DNA from: Mucilaginibacter sp. PAMB04168
Lineage (GTDB): Bacteria; Bacteroidota; Bacteroidia; Sphingobacteriales; Sphingobacteriaceae
Direction: 5' to 3'
DNA length: 64,000 bases
NCBI RefSeq assembly: GCF_039634365.2
Contig: NZ_CP155079.2
Location: forward strand, 1,984,001-2,048,000
The stretch's first letter is position 1. Every line of letters starts with the position of its first letter. The notes below the pieces were generated by a model. It was not told the DNA's origin and ran no database searches. It saw only the letters and a list, made by a program, of their open reading frames with translations. Shown piece by piece: positions 1-8,882 of the stretch. The translations under genes and the position numbers were made by a program.

Positions 1-40
1 ATTTTTTATGGACAAAATTGGTAACTTTAACATATTAGAT

Positions 41-1198
41 ATGAGGAAATTTGTTATAGGAACACTTTTAGCGTGTGTAGGCTTAAGTGCATTTGGTCAG
101 AAAAGGTTGCGCAGTTACCCTATAGATACCACGATGTTTGCCAGTAACGCGCACCACTGGTATGATATAAAGGACAAGCATAATGTTATTAATCCTAAAA
201 AAAACCAGCCCAGGTACAAAGCCGATGATTTAAGAGCCATAGGCGACAATATTTTGTTATATCAAAAAAACAACGGGGGCTGGCCTAAGAACTACGATAT
301 AATGGCCATTTTAACGGCCGGTCAGAAAGATAGCCTGCTAAAAGACAAAGATAACCTGAACACCACTTTTGATAATGGTACCAGTTACACACATGTGGCC
401 TCGTTGGCTAGGATTTATCAGGCAACTAAATTGCAGAAGTACAGCGATGCAGCATTGGCTGGTATAAACTTTATCCTAAAAGCGCAATACGCCAATGGCG
501 GCTGGCCACAATATTATCCGTTACAAAAAGATTATAGCCGCCACATTACCTTTAATGATGATGTGTATGTGGGGATTATGGAATTATTAAACGATATTAA
601 AAAAAATAACGACATTTACTCATTTTTAGATGCTGAAAAACGCAAAGAGGTGGAAACTGCATTCAATAGGGGCATTGAGTGTATTTTGAATACCCAGATC
701 AATGATTTTGGTGAAGTTACAGCCTGGTGTCAGCAGCATGATGAAGTTACATTAAAGCCAGTTTGGGCCAGGGCATTTGAGCCACCTTCTATTTGTAATG
801 CAGAAAGCTCGGGCATTGTATTGCTGCTCATGGGTATCGACAATCCGTCTGAGCGCGTGAAAAACGCTGTTCAACAAGCAGTGCGCTGGTTTAAAGAATC
901 GGCTATTGATGGGATAAGAGTCAAGGTTATTGCTGCCCCGGCAGATACCAGCCAGTTTACCATATCCAGAATTGACAGGGTAGTGGTGCAGGATGCTACC
1001 GCACCACCGATATGGACACGTTATTATGAACTGCAAACACACCGGCCGCTATTTTGTAACCGCGACCGCAAGGTTGTATATTCCTTAAAAGAGGTTGCAC
1101 GTGAACGCCGGTCAGGCTATGGCTGGTATACCTATAACCCGCAAAAGGTGCTGGATCGGTACCCCGAGTGGTCTAAAAAATGGGGCGTAGCTAATTAA
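41..1198 (+). CDS. Secreted pectate lyase, PL10-like
   Basis: Predicted secreted pectate lyase that cleaves polygalacturonate by beta-elimination. An in-frame ATG lies at position 8, but the ATG at 41 begins a clean signal peptide (MRKFVIGTLL... ending SAFGQ), so 41 is preferred. The mature protein has two NGGWP motifs (near residues 78 and 151), a TTFDNGTSYTHV segment and a C-terminal RYYELQTHRPLF block followed by Arg/Tyr-rich residues, which is the pattern I know from family 10 lyases with their alpha/alpha toroid fold. The length of 385 aa fits a single catalytic domain with no carbohydrate-binding module. It converges on the helicase gene with one base between the stops. Upstream context lies outside the window, so PUL membership cannot be judged. 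The family call is from recognition of motifs, not a search. Confidence 0.85.
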   Translation: MRKFVIGTLLACVGLSAFGQKRLRSYPIDTTMFASNAHHWYDIKDKHNVINPKKNQPRYKADDLRAIGDNILLYQKNNGGWPKNYDIMAILTAGQKDSLLKDKDNLNTTFDNGTSYTHVASLARIYQATKLQKYSDAALAGINFILKAQYANGGWPQYYPLQKDYSRHITFNDDVYVGIMELLNDIKKNNDIYSFLDAEKRKEVETAFNRGIECILNTQINDFGEVTAWCQQHDEVTLKPVWARAFEPPSICNAESSGIVLLLMGIDNPSERVKNAVQQAVRWFKESAIDGIRVKVIAAPADTSQFTISRIDRVVVQDATAPPIWTRYYELQTHRPLFCNRDRKVVYSLKEVARERRSGYGWYTYNPQKVLDRYPEWSKKWGVAN

Positions 1199-1199
1199 A

Positions 1200-2450
1200 T
1201 CAGCCGTTTTTAGCCTGCTGTTTTGGTCCGCCGCCACCTTGCCGCCTGCCGTTACCTTTGTTGTTACCACGGCCTCTGTCACGCCCCGGGCGATTATTTG
1301 CTTCCGGTTTAAACTTTGGGCCTTCGCCTAGTTCGGCGGGTAGCGCAATTTCGTCTATCTCGCGGTCAATAAGCTGTTGTATGTTTTTAAAGCGGCGGAA
1401 ATCGCGCTCGTTTACAAAGGTAATAGCAGTGCCTGTAGTTGCTGCCCGGGCTGTACGGCCTATGCGGTGTATATAATCTTCAGGGTCGGGTGGTACATCA
1501 AAGTTAACAACAAGGTCAATACCTTCAACATCAATACCACGTGAAAGAGCGTCAGTGCCAATGATAATAGGCAGCTGCTTGTTCTTAAATTCCAACAAAA
1601 TCTCTTCGCGCTCGCTTTGCTTAATATCGGAGTGAAAAGCGTTCACGTTTAAGCCGGCACCTTTCAATTCTTTGTATAAAGATTTAACGCGGTCTTTGGT
1701 TGATGAAAAGATAATAATGCTGCTGTAAGTTCCGCTCTTTAAAATACCAACCAGTAATTTGGTTTTTTGCTCATCCTTAACCTTATATATCTGTTGGTTA
1801 ATACCAGCAGCGGGTTGCGATATAGCAATATTGATTTGCTCCGGATCTTTTAAGATGCTGCGGGCAAGTGTACGTATACGGCCCGGCATAGTAGCCGAAA
1901 AAAGCAGCGTTTGCCGGTTTGTCGGCAGGTAACTGATAATACGCATAATATCATCCTGAAAACCCATATCCAGCATGCGGTCGGCTTCATCAAGTATTAG
2001 ATACTGTAACTGATCGAGCTTTAGTGATCCAGAAGCCAAAAACGAAATCAGGCGGCCTGGAGTGGCTATTAATATATCTACCTTATTTTGAATACCTCGT
2101 TTTTGCTGCTCGTAGGCGCTGCCGTCGCCGCCGCCAAAAACCGCAAGCGAACTAACCTCCGTAAAGTAGGCCAGGCCTTCTACCTGTTGATCTATTTGCT
2201 GAGCCAGCTCGCGGGTAGGAGCCAGTATAAGGGCACTAATACGGTGTTTGGGGTTAGTGCCTATCAGGTTTAATATTGGTAATAAATAAGAGGCGGTTTT
2301 ACCTGTTCCTGTTTGTGCACAGGCAATAACGTCCTTGCCTTCCATTACCACCGGAATAGCCATTTGCTGTATAGCAGTTGGCGTTTTATAACCCATGCTC
2401 AGCAAGCCTTCGGCAAGCTGTTCATTAAAATTAAAGTCTTTAAATGTCAA
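1200..2450 (-). CDS. rhlE: DEAD-box ATP-dependent RNA helicase, RhlE-like
   Basis: Predicted RNA helicase acting in ribosome assembly or mRNA remodelling in the cytoplasm. In order it shows the Q motif with FNFNEQLAEGL, Walker A AQTGTGKT, motif Ia PTRELAQQ, Walker B DEAD, motif III SAT, and motif VI HRIGRTAR. A basic Gly/Arg/Lys/Asn-rich tail follows, typical of RhlE-type proteins and likely RNA-binding. The frame has no upstream ATG. A TTG at 2450 places the start at (M)TFKDFNF, where homologues normally begin; an earlier TTG at 2474 is also open and would add eight hydrophobic residues. The gene is monocistronic and convergent with the pectate lyase gene. Family assignment is very secure; the exact start is not. 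Confidence 0.93.
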   Translation of the reverse strand: MTFKDFNFNEQLAEGLLSMGYKTPTAIQQMAIPVVMEGKDVIACAQTGTGKTASYLLPILNLIGTNPKHRISALILAPTRELAQQIDQQVEGLAYFTEVSSLAVFGGGDGSAYEQQKRGIQNKVDILIATPGRLISFLASGSLKLDQLQYLILDEADRMLDMGFQDDIMRIISYLPTNRQTLLFSATMPGRIRTLARSILKDPEQINIAISQPAAGINQQIYKVKDEQKTKLLVGILKSGTYSSIIIFSSTKDRVKSLYKELKGAGLNVNAFHSDIKQSEREEILLEFKNKQLPIIIGTDALSRGIDVEGIDLVVNFDVPPDPEDYIHRIGRTARAATTGTAITFVNERDFRRFKNIQQLIDREIDEIALPAELGEGPKFKPEANNRPGRDRGRGNNKGNGRRQGGGGPKQQAKNG

Positions 2451-2659
2451 AATCAGTAACGCGCTTAAAATCAATCAAGAGTTAATGTAACTCCCTTTTC
2501 AAAGCTACTTAAAATATGCCAATAACGTAAATATGCTTTAAGGTGTTTTAGTTGTGCAGAAGCTACCCATTAAAAATTTGGATTAGCGTTCCATATAAGA
2601 TTGTAAACTGTCAGTTTAATGACTTAATATTTTAGGCCTAGGAATTTAGCCAATCAGAA

Positions 2660-3034
2660 TTATACCGGCCTGTTTAATAAATTAAACACTTTTTGTTGTA
2701 AAACCTCCATATCAAAAGGTTTCTCTAAGTAGTCGTCGGCCCCGGCTGCGGTAGCTTTATGCCGCACATCCATGCTGGCCGAAACAATTATCACAGGAAT
2801 ATCTTTGGTAGACGGTTGCCGCTTTAACTGCTGGCAAACCCTTTGGCCATCATGACCGGGCATCTGAATATCAAGTAAAATCAGATCGGGCTGTGCTTTT
2901 ACAGCCTGCATTACAGACGTACCATCATTAACTTTTAACACTTCGTAGCCTGAATGATCTAATATGGCTGAGATAGAATCTACAATCGATTTATCATCAT
3001 CTGCAATCAATATCGTCTTTTGCCTGGTATCCAT
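2660..3034 (-). CDS. Stand-alone response regulator receiver
   Basis: Single-domain CheY-like receiver of about 124 aa with no output domain. The acidic pair IADDD lies near the N terminus, the phospho-acceptor Asp is in LILLDIQMPG, the switch Ser in IIVSAS, and the Lys in LEKPFD. All catalytic positions for phosphotransfer are present. The ATG at 3034 (MDTRQKT) is chosen because two codons upstream the frame offers only TTG. No histidine kinase gene adjoins it, so the partner is unknown. It may serve as a phosphorelay intermediate or bind a target protein when phosphorylated. It is one of four stand-alone receivers in the first 15 kb. Confidence 0.9.
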   Translation of the reverse strand: MDTRQKTILIADDDKSIVDSISAILDHSGYEVLKVNDGTSVMQAVKAQPDLILLDIQMPGHDGQRVCQQLKRQPSTKDIPVIIVSASMDVRHKATAAGADDYLEKPFDMEVLQQKVFNLLNRPV

Positions 3035-3129
3035 GTGCAAATAGTATCAAAAATTAAGCCTGATTTTGTATCTTACGACCATTCTTTTTAAACCATTAGT
3101 TAAAAAGATTGGTCATTTGAGAATTATTT

Positions 3130-3996
3130 ATGAAGTTAAGAAGAAAAAAGATACTTACAGACGGCGTTTTAATAATATTGGGCATATTGTCAGCAAGTTT
3201 GGGTTTAAAGGGTTTTTTGCTATCTAGCCATTTTATCGACGGCGGCGTTACCGGCATATCAATGCTACTTGCCGATATAACCAATTTGCCAATTGCCGTA
3301 CTTATCTTTGTTATTAATATACCATTCTTAATTTTAGGTCTCAAACGCCTGGGGTGGGTGTTTGCCATTAAAAGTGCCATAGGGATTGCAGGACTGTCTT
3401 TGTGTATAGCGTTCATTCACTTTCCAGACGTAACGCCCGACAAATTACTGACCGCAATTTTTGGTGGTTTTTTTATAGGTGTGGGCATTGGTTTTGCCAT
3501 GCGTGGTGGGGCGGTGCTTGACGGTACCGAGATAGCTGCGCTGTTACTAAGCAAGAAAGCGCAATTACTCAAGATAAGTGATATTGTGCTCATCCTTAAT
3601 ATTATCATATTTGGAGCTGCGGCATTTTTGCTGGGTATCGAGTCGGCTATGTATTCGGTACTTACGTACGTTTCTGCATCCAAGATGATTGATCTGATCT
3701 TAAACGGGATTGAGCAATATACAGGAATAACCGTTGTATCGATGAAGAGCGAAGTGATACGCAAAGTGATTACCATGCAGCTGGGGCGCGGCGTTACGGT
3801 TTACCAGGGGAAAAGCGGTTATGGAAAAGATGGTTACGTTAATGATCCGCGCGATATAATCTTTACCGTAGTTACCCGCCTGGAGGTGCCGTCTCTTAAG
3901 GAGAAGATACTGAAGATTGATCCGGCGGCATTTATTATACAGCAAAGTATAGACGACACCACCGGAGGCTTCCTAAAACGCAAAGGATTACATTAA
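3130..3996 (+). CDS. YitT family membrane protein
   Basis: Integral membrane protein of the YitT/DUF161 family with a C-terminal DUF2179 domain. Five or six hydrophobic segments lie in residues 10-175, starting with GVLIILGILSASLGLKGFLL and containing the family-like sequences SHFIDGGVTGISML and RGGAVLDGTEIAALLL. The soluble C-terminal part (about 200-285) contains RGVTVYQGKSGYGKDG and resembles the small alpha/beta DUF2179 domain. The substrate or function of the family is not firmly known. The 3' end overlaps the 3' end of the convergent ssb gene by 9 bases. The length of 288 aa is normal for the family. Confidence 0.88.
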   Translation: MKLRRKKILTDGVLIILGILSASLGLKGFLLSSHFIDGGVTGISMLLADITNLPIAVLIFVINIPFLILGLKRLGWVFAIKSAIGIAGLSLCIAFIHFPDVTPDKLLTAIFGGFFIGVGIGFAMRGGAVLDGTEIAALLLSKKAQLLKISDIVLILNIIIFGAAAFLLGIESAMYSVLTYVSASKMIDLILNGIEQYTGITVVSMKSEVIRKVITMQLGRGVTVYQGKSGYGKDGYVNDPRDIIFTVVTRLEVPSLKEKILKIDPAAFIIQQSIDDTTGGFLKRKGLH

Positions 3997-4365
3997 TTCA
4001 CCTTCTGAAGCTACCTGCACTTCGGCAGGAATGCTGCTAAGCACCCTGAAGTTAACACATAGCACTTCAGACTTATAGCGCTTAATTCCTAATTCGTCTG
4101 TATAACACTTGGTTTTAATTTTACCTTCCAGGTAAATTAAATGGCCTTTGTTCAAATCGGGAGCTGTTTCGCTCAGCATAGGCACGGGTATTTTAACCTG
4201 ATGCCATTCTACATGCTCAACCGATTGATTGTTTTTCTTAATAAACTCGTTGGTGGCTAAAGGGAAACTGAAAAAGTTCAGGCCGTCCGCTTGTGTGTGA
4301 AGCCGGGGTGTTTTACCCACATGTCCAACTAAAAACACTTTGTTAATACCGGCATTGTTAAACAT
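3988..4365 (-). CDS. ssb: Single-stranded DNA-binding protein, short
   Basis: OB-fold single-stranded DNA-binding protein of 125 aa. The N terminus (INKVFLVGHVGKTPRLH) and the core blocks FSFPLATNE, EWHQVKIP and LIYLEGKIKTKCYTDELG match the bacterial SSB fold. The protein stops soon after the last beta strand (FRVLSSIPAEVQVASEGELM). It has neither the glycine/proline-rich linker nor the acidic DDDIPF-type tip through which housekeeping SSBs recruit repair proteins. It may therefore be an accessory SSB or one lacking partner binding; whether a full-length ssb exists elsewhere cannot be seen here. It is convergent with, and overlaps by 9 bases, the YitT-like gene. Confidence 0.88.
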   Translation of the reverse strand: MFNNAGINKVFLVGHVGKTPRLHTQADGLNFFSFPLATNEFIKKNNQSVEHVEWHQVKIPVPMLSETAPDLNKGHLIYLEGKIKTKCYTDELGIKRYKSEVLCVNFRVLSSIPAEVQVASEGELM

Positions 4366-4504
4366 AGATAGTCGTAATTTTAAAGATTGTACCTGTTATA
4401 ATAATAAAAAAGAGCGTTTGGTTGTAAAGCAAGTTACCGTTAAAAATTAAGTGGTAAAACCCGAACAAATACTTATTCGGAAAGCGTTAAATACGTGTTT
4501 TTTA

Positions 4505-4882
4505 TTAGGCTGTTAAAGCGTTGTTTGTACTTGTATACAAGCATATTCTGTTTACAAAATGTGCCAAATCAAAAGGCTTGGCTATAAACTCATCACAGCC
4601 ATAATTGCCTAATGAGAGTAATACTTTGGAGTAGGCCGACATGATAATTACTGGCAAGCCACTCGTTAAAGGATTTTTTTTAATCTGCGCACACAATTCT
4701 CCCCCATTGATACCATTTAAAATGTAATCGATAAGTACCAGGTCGGGTTGATAATTGTCTATACAGGTAAAGATGTTATCAGTATCCTCCAAGGTCTTCA
4801 CATCGAAGCCCTCATAGCTTAAAATTTCCTGTATTACGTCAAGAATAGCCGGATCATTGTCTAACACCAGAATGCGCTTCAT
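4505..4882 (-). CDS. Stand-alone response regulator receiver
   Basis: Single-domain receiver of 125 aa. The phospho-acceptor Asp is in LVLIDYILNG, the switch Ser in IIMSAY and the Lys in IAKPFDL. The acidic pocket reads VLDND, so by alignment with CheY the second acidic position is Asn rather than Asp. This may weaken Mg2+ binding. The protein is a clear paralogue of the receiver at 13944-14309: both share KRILVLD, LSYE.FDV, NGGE.C and IAKPFDL. No kinase or output gene is adjacent. The DNA between this gene and the NarL-type regulator is AT-rich and holds no convincing gene. Confidence 0.9.
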   Translation of the reverse strand: MKRILVLDNDPAILDVIQEILSYEGFDVKTLEDTDNIFTCIDNYQPDLVLIDYILNGINGGELCAQIKKNPLTSGLPVIIMSAYSKVLLSLGNYGCDEFIAKPFDLAHFVNRICLYTSTNNALTA

Positions 4883-5055
4883 ATGTTATTATATTATTTT
4901 AACTAATTCAATAACGAAGCTTCTAAATGATAAGACGTGCAAGGGCGAAGCGCTTACGGCACATTATCATATAAATGACGCTAATTAATTATAAAGCAAA
5001 TATAAAGCACCAATTTAACCATTTAATAGGTATAAACTCGGGTTTAAAGAGGTGG

Positions 5056-5084
5056 TAAATACGCGTTTTTGGGATGCGTATTTA
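5056..5084 (-). repeat. Inverted repeat 3' of the NarL-type regulator
   Basis: TAAATACGC (5056-5064) and GCGTATTTA (5076-5084) form a 9-bp inverted repeat around an 11-base loop, 28 bases beyond the stop of the NarL-type regulator on the minus strand. It could act as a weak terminator, but there is no U-run after it on that strand. Confidence 0.35.
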
Positions 5085-5112
5085 TTGGTAGGGAAGGAAT
5101 ATTAAAATTGAA

Positions 5113-5769
5113 TTATCTTATTATATTATTAACAATGGCAAAGCGTATTAATGAAGCGGTATTTCGTGTGCCGGTTTTTTCGATAAGGTTTTGACGATGA
5201 CCTTCCACGGTACGTTTGCTGGTGAATAGTTTGTCGGCAATTTCTTGATTAGTAAGCCCCTGGGCAATTAAAGATAAAACTTCTATCTCGCGTTTGGACA
5301 GGTCGAGGTTTTCAGAATTTTCAGGCACGTTTACTTCAGGCGAAACGATCATTTTATCGAGCATGCGCAGTGCCAGTTCAGAGCATAGGTATCGCTCATT
5401 GTAATTGCAGATGTGCCTTATAGAAAAGGTTAATTCATCAGCGCTTACGTTTTTTAAGATGTATCCCGAAGCGCCAGCTTTGAAAGCCTGGCTTATATAG
5501 CGCTCATGATCAAGCATCGACAACACAATTATTTTAACAGTAGGGAATTGTTCTTTAATCTTTGCAGCTAACTCCATGCCGTTCATTACCGGCATATTAA
5601 CGTCAGTTAAAATAACATCAGGCAGCTCTTTGCTACTTTGCAATAAATCAAGTGCCTGCTGACCGTCAATAGCTTCAGCCAATATTTTCATATCAGCCTC
5701 CTTGTCTAACAAAGATTTTATTCCGTTTCTTACTATATTATGATCGTCGGCTAATAATATTTTTATCAT
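5113..5769 (-). CDS. NarL/FixJ-type response regulator
   Basis: Two-domain response regulator of 218 aa: an N-terminal receiver (about 1-120) and a C-terminal LuxR-type helix-turn-helix (about 150-215). The receiver has ILLADDH, the phospho-acceptor in VILTDVNMPVMNG, the switch Ser in IVLSML and the Lys in YILKNVS. The output domain has LSKREIEVLSLIAQGLTNQEI and LFTSKRTVEGHRQNL, which is the DNA-recognition part. It should bind DNA as a dimer after phosphorylation. No sensor kinase is adjacent; in Bacteroidota such regulators often pair with HisKA_3 kinases encoded elsewhere. Start ATG at 5769 gives the normal N terminus. Confidence 0.92.
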   Translation of the reverse strand: MIKILLADDHNIVRNGIKSLLDKEADMKILAEAIDGQQALDLLQSSKELPDVILTDVNMPVMNGMELAAKIKEQFPTVKIIVLSMLDHERYISQAFKAGASGYILKNVSADELTFSIRHICNYNERYLCSELALRMLDKMIVSPEVNVPENSENLDLSKREIEVLSLIAQGLTNQEIADKLFTSKRTVEGHRQNLIEKTGTRNTASLIRFAIVNNIIR

Positions 5770-5810
5770 GTGCGTGCTTAAAATTTAGTCATAACCTGTT
5801 CAACTAAAGG

Positions 5811-6725
5811 TTAAAATAGCGTGTTGTTAGTTGGTAACAATCCCGGTCTTGCAATGTTCATGTGTAATGTTTTATTTAATTGCATAATCAAATAATCACA
5901 CAGCAAAGGCGTTGTTTTTTCGTCGGGTTGGTGCATCCCAAAGTAAATAGCCTGCAGCCCCTGTTTGCTCCATTGTGCAAACCGGTTTACCCAGGCATCA
6001 ATGCGCAGGTAGTCGGTAGGGTGCAGGGCATTCCCCACAAAACGAATAAAAGCTACAGGTGTAGTAAGTGTCATGTGCACCACATCGCGCCTGCCGGCAG
6101 TATCGGTAATGATGGAGCCGATGTTAAGTTTATTCATTAACTCAAAGGCGGCGTTGTAGTGTATGGTATTGGCAAACCAGTCTTTATGGCGTAACTCTGC
6201 AAATACGGGCAGGTCGCGGGGCAAACTTTCGATGTAACTTTTAAATTCGGCAAAGTGCTGCGGTAGATAGCCGTCGCTCATCTGTAAAAACATAGGCCCC
6301 AGTTTGTCTTCAAAAGCCAGCATGCTTTCATAAAAAGATGTTGTAATCTCATCGGCCTGCTTTAAGCGCTTTATATGCGTAATAAGCTGGTTAAACTTGG
6401 GGCAAAACTTAAAGTCGGGATTACTGGCAGCTTTTTCTTTCCATTTGGCAATAGTAACAGCATCATGCATGCGGTAGTGCGTCGCATTTAACTCAATCAT
6501 GTTGAAATGCTTTACGTACTCCTGTAAAAAGTCGGCGCTTTTTGTTTTGGCCGGAAACATCATGCCTTTCCAGTCCTTTTGCCCCCAGCTGGAGCAGCCT
6601 ACATAAACTCGCAGCGGCTGTTTACCTTTGGCTTCGCGCAAAGTTGCGGTAGTTAACGCTGCATCAGGCGGCAAAGTAAAATCAATAAGGTCGAGTTCTG
6701 GCAGTATTACTTTGCCAAATTCCAT
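5811..6725 (-). CDS. DUF72 family TIM-barrel protein
   Basis: DUF72 (YecE-like) protein of 304 aa, cytoplasmic and without a signal peptide. Recognisable family blocks are VYVGCSSWGQKDWKGMMFP near residue 37, FNMIELNATHYR near 95, FKFCPKFNQLITH near 125 and FAELRHKDWF near 180. The family forms a TIM barrel whose biochemical role is unsettled. The gene stands between a response regulator and the ArgE/DapE-like gene, with no sign of an operon that would suggest a pathway. Confidence 0.85.
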   Translation of the reverse strand: MEFGKVILPELDLIDFTLPPDAALTTATLREAKGKQPLRVYVGCSSWGQKDWKGMMFPAKTKSADFLQEYVKHFNMIELNATHYRMHDAVTIAKWKEKAASNPDFKFCPKFNQLITHIKRLKQADEITTSFYESMLAFEDKLGPMFLQMSDGYLPQHFAEFKSYIESLPRDLPVFAELRHKDWFANTIHYNAAFELMNKLNIGSIITDTAGRRDVVHMTLTTPVAFIRFVGNALHPTDYLRIDAWVNRFAQWSKQGLQAIYFGMHQPDEKTTPLLCDYLIMQLNKTLHMNIARPGLLPTNNTLF

Positions 6726-6785
6726 TTCATTTGTGCTTAAGCTTAAATTGTTGTTACTGTATTGGTAATGAAGTAAATGTACAAA

Positions 6786-7853
6786 TTAAGTGGTAACCTT
6801 TTCCAGCATTTGTATATAAAGTTTAATGCCTTCTTCAATTTCATTGGTATAGATGAATTCATCGGCCGTATGTGATCTCGCAGAATCACCCGGACCTACT
6901 TTAACCGAAGGAATATCGAGCAGTGCCTGATCTGAGGTGGTGGGGGAGCCATAAGTGGTTCGGCCCAGTGCTATACCCGCCTGTACAATTGGGTGGTTTT
7001 TATCTATAGATGATGGCTTTAACCTGACCGACCGGGGCACTACATCGCAACTAACCTGTTGTTGAATAATATTGAGCACCTCCTCATTACGGTAGGCATC
7101 GGTTACCCTCACATCAACGGTAAAAGTACAGGTTGCCGGTACTACGTTATGTTGCGACCCGGCATTAATTACCGTAACCGACATTTTTATTGGTCCGAAC
7201 ATTTCAGATTCTTCTGCAAATCGGTAATTGCGAAACCATTCAATGTCTGCCATTGCTTTGTAAATAGCATTTTCCCCTTCTTCGCGCGCGGCATGACCTG
7301 ATTTGCCGTGGGCGGTACAGTCTAATACCATCAGCCCCCGTTCGGCAATGGCCAGCTGCATTAGGGTTGGTTCGCCAACTATGGCAAACTCAAGTTGCCC
7401 CAGATCGGGAATTACCAGTTCTAATCCGTTTACACCTGATATTTCTTCTTCGGCAGTGGCGGCTAAACAAAAATTATATTTCAAATCGGTTTTGTCATAA
7501 AAATGAAGAAACGTGGCAATCAGCGATACCAGGCATCCGCCCGCATCATTACTGCCCAAGCCGTACAGCTTTCCGTCCTCAATAGTTGGCTCTAACGGAT
7601 TGCGGGTATAAGCCGAACTTGGTTTTACCGTATCATGATGGGAGTTAAGCAAAATAGTAGGCTTTGCAGCATCAAAGTACTTATTATAAGTCCATACATT
7701 ATTGAGTTTGCGATGTGTGCTGATGTTCCGCTGTTTAAAAAAAGCTTCGATAATACTGGCGGTACGGTCTTCTTCTTTGCTAAAGGACTGCGTTGCAATC
7801 AATTCTTTTAAAAGCTGCAGGGCGTTGTGATATAGCGTCTCGGTATTAGTCAT
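6786..7853 (-). CDS. argE: M20 family deacylase, ArgE/DapE-like
   Basis: Zinc-dependent M20 amidohydrolase, most likely the N-acyl-ornithine/citrulline deacylase of arginine synthesis. The metal-binding pattern is visible: HHDTV (about 70), YGLGSNDAGG (about 100), the catalytic Glu in TAEEEISG (about 135) and IVGEPT (about 160). The downstream AREEGENAIYKA and dimerisation region are of normal length. ATGs at 7865 and 7853 are both possible; upstream the frame has only a TTG, which lies inside the predicted -7 box, so the shorter forms are preferred. In Bacteroidota the acyl group may be succinyl rather than acetyl. The argH gene is 7.6 kb away, not adjacent, so the pathway assignment is an inference. 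Confidence 0.75.
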   Translation of the reverse strand: MTNTETLYHNALQLLKELIATQSFSKEEDRTASIIEAFFKQRNISTHRKLNNVWTYNKYFDAAKPTILLNSHHDTVKPSSAYTRNPLEPTIEDGKLYGLGSNDAGGCLVSLIATFLHFYDKTDLKYNFCLAATAEEEISGVNGLELVIPDLGQLEFAIVGEPTLMQLAIAERGLMVLDCTAHGKSGHAAREEGENAIYKAMADIEWFRNYRFAEESEMFGPIKMSVTVINAGSQHNVVPATCTFTVDVRVTDAYRNEEVLNIIQQQVSCDVVPRSVRLKPSSIDKNHPIVQAGIALGRTTYGSPTTSDQALLDIPSVKVGPGDSARSHTADEFIYTNEIEEGIKLYIQMLEKVTT

Positions 7854-7886
7854 AGGGTTAGGCATTAAATGCCCTTTGGTATATTG

Positions 7887-7916
7887 CAAATGTATACGAT
7901 TTTACTAAACAGCAAA
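7887..7916 (-). promoter_or_regulatory. Bacteroidota-type promoter of the argE-like gene
   Basis: On the minus strand TTTG (7916-7913) is followed after 18 bases by TACATTTG (7894-7887). This matches the Bacteroidota -33 TTTG / -7 TAnnTTTG consensus. It predicts a transcript start near 7880 and supports the ATG starts at 7865 or 7853. Confidence 0.6.
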
Positions 7917-7982
7917 TGGTTATTTGTGGCTTTAATATAAAAAATGATAGGCATTAACCGTTTTAGCATGTAGATTGCAGGT

Positions 7983-8657
7983 ATGAAAATTACATCATCT
8001 TATCTGCTGGCGTTGCTAACGTTTGCTATAGTTGGCAATGCAATGGCTCAGGAGCGGGCTACCTATCAGCGTAAAGGTTATACCCTTACTTTTGCTAACA
8101 ATGATGCTACGTTAGACAGCTCTTTGCAGCATAAACTAATAGAAACTTTCTTTAAAGTATACCCTAAAATTGCCAAAGAATACAACAAGCAAACACTAAA
8201 AACAGTAGCTTTTGTGGTTGATACGGCTTATAAAGGAGTTGCAGCCACCTCAAATGGCCGCGTTGTTTTTAACCCAAAGTGGTTTCACCAGCACCCTGAA
8301 GATATCGACGTGGTTACACATGAGGTAATGCATATTGCACAGGACTACAAGCGCAGCGTTGGACCAGGCTGGTTAACCGAAGGTATAGCCGATTATGTGC
8401 GCAACCAATTCGGCGTTAATAACGAGGGCGCTAAATGGAAGTTGCCTGATTATAAAGCAGGGCAAAGCTATACCAATAGCTATCGGATTACTGCGCGCTT
8501 TCTGTATTGGATTGAAAAGAAGCAAAACAGGGGAATTGTAAAAGAGCTGGACAAGCAATTGCGCGAACGCACTTACACAGCCGACAGTTGGAAACAACAA
8601 ACCGGCAAAACACTTGATGAGTTATGGCAGGCTTACATAGACAGCCCGGCTGTTTAA
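7983..8657 (+). CDS. Basic secretory protein family metallopeptidase
   Basis: Secreted protein of 224 aa with an N-terminal signal peptide ending near NAMAQ. The centre contains VVTHEVMHIAQDYK followed by WLTEGIADYVR, the HExxH plus downstream Glu arrangement of the basic secretory protein (BSP) family, related to plant defence-associated BSPs. A zinc peptidase fold is inferred; the substrate is unknown. The motif lies near residue 104 and the second Glu near 127. The gene runs toward a bidirectional terminator shared with the large metalloprotease gene. Length and motif order are as expected for the family. Confidence 0.82.
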   Translation: MKITSSYLLALLTFAIVGNAMAQERATYQRKGYTLTFANNDATLDSSLQHKLIETFFKVYPKIAKEYNKQTLKTVAFVVDTAYKGVAATSNGRVVFNPKWFHQHPEDIDVVTHEVMHIAQDYKRSVGPGWLTEGIADYVRNQFGVNNEGAKWKLPDYKAGQSYTNSYRITARFLYWIEKKQNRGIVKELDKQLRERTYTADSWKQQTGKTLDELWQAYIDSPAV

Positions 8658-8827
8658 TTACCTTTTAAATTGCATAAATAAGATTGCATATTACGCTTCC
8701 TCGAGGATTGTTATCCCGAACTATAGTTAAAGAACTTTCCAATGTGAGGCTTATCCTATGAAAAAGATTTCTTGCATTGGCTTGAAATGATCACTTTTTA
8801 GTCGCATTTTTTGAAGACAAGCCATAA

Positions 8828-8858
8828 AAAAGCCGCCTTGCGTATGCAGGCGGCTTTT
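8828..8858. terminator. Bidirectional rho-independent terminator
   Basis: AAAAGCCGCC (8828-8837) pairs with GGCGGCTTTT (8849-8858), and an inner TGC/GCA pairing closes a GTAT loop. A-run and T-run flanks make it work on both strands. It separates the convergent BSP gene (stop at 8657) and the metalloprotease gene (stop at 8883). Confidence 0.85.
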
Positions 8859-8882
8859 AATTGAAAACTATTTACCAGTCAA

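Noticed and set aside
4484..5084. Two similar TAAATACG(C/T)GTTTTT stretches at about 4484 and 5053
   Set aside because: Only about 14 bases are shared in AT-rich DNA, with no consistent position relative to the genes; chance similarity is likely.
8658..8827. Possible remnant gene between the BSP gene and the terminator
   Set aside because: Frames are shorter than 15 codons in all directions and no domain is visible, so nothing supports a gene.
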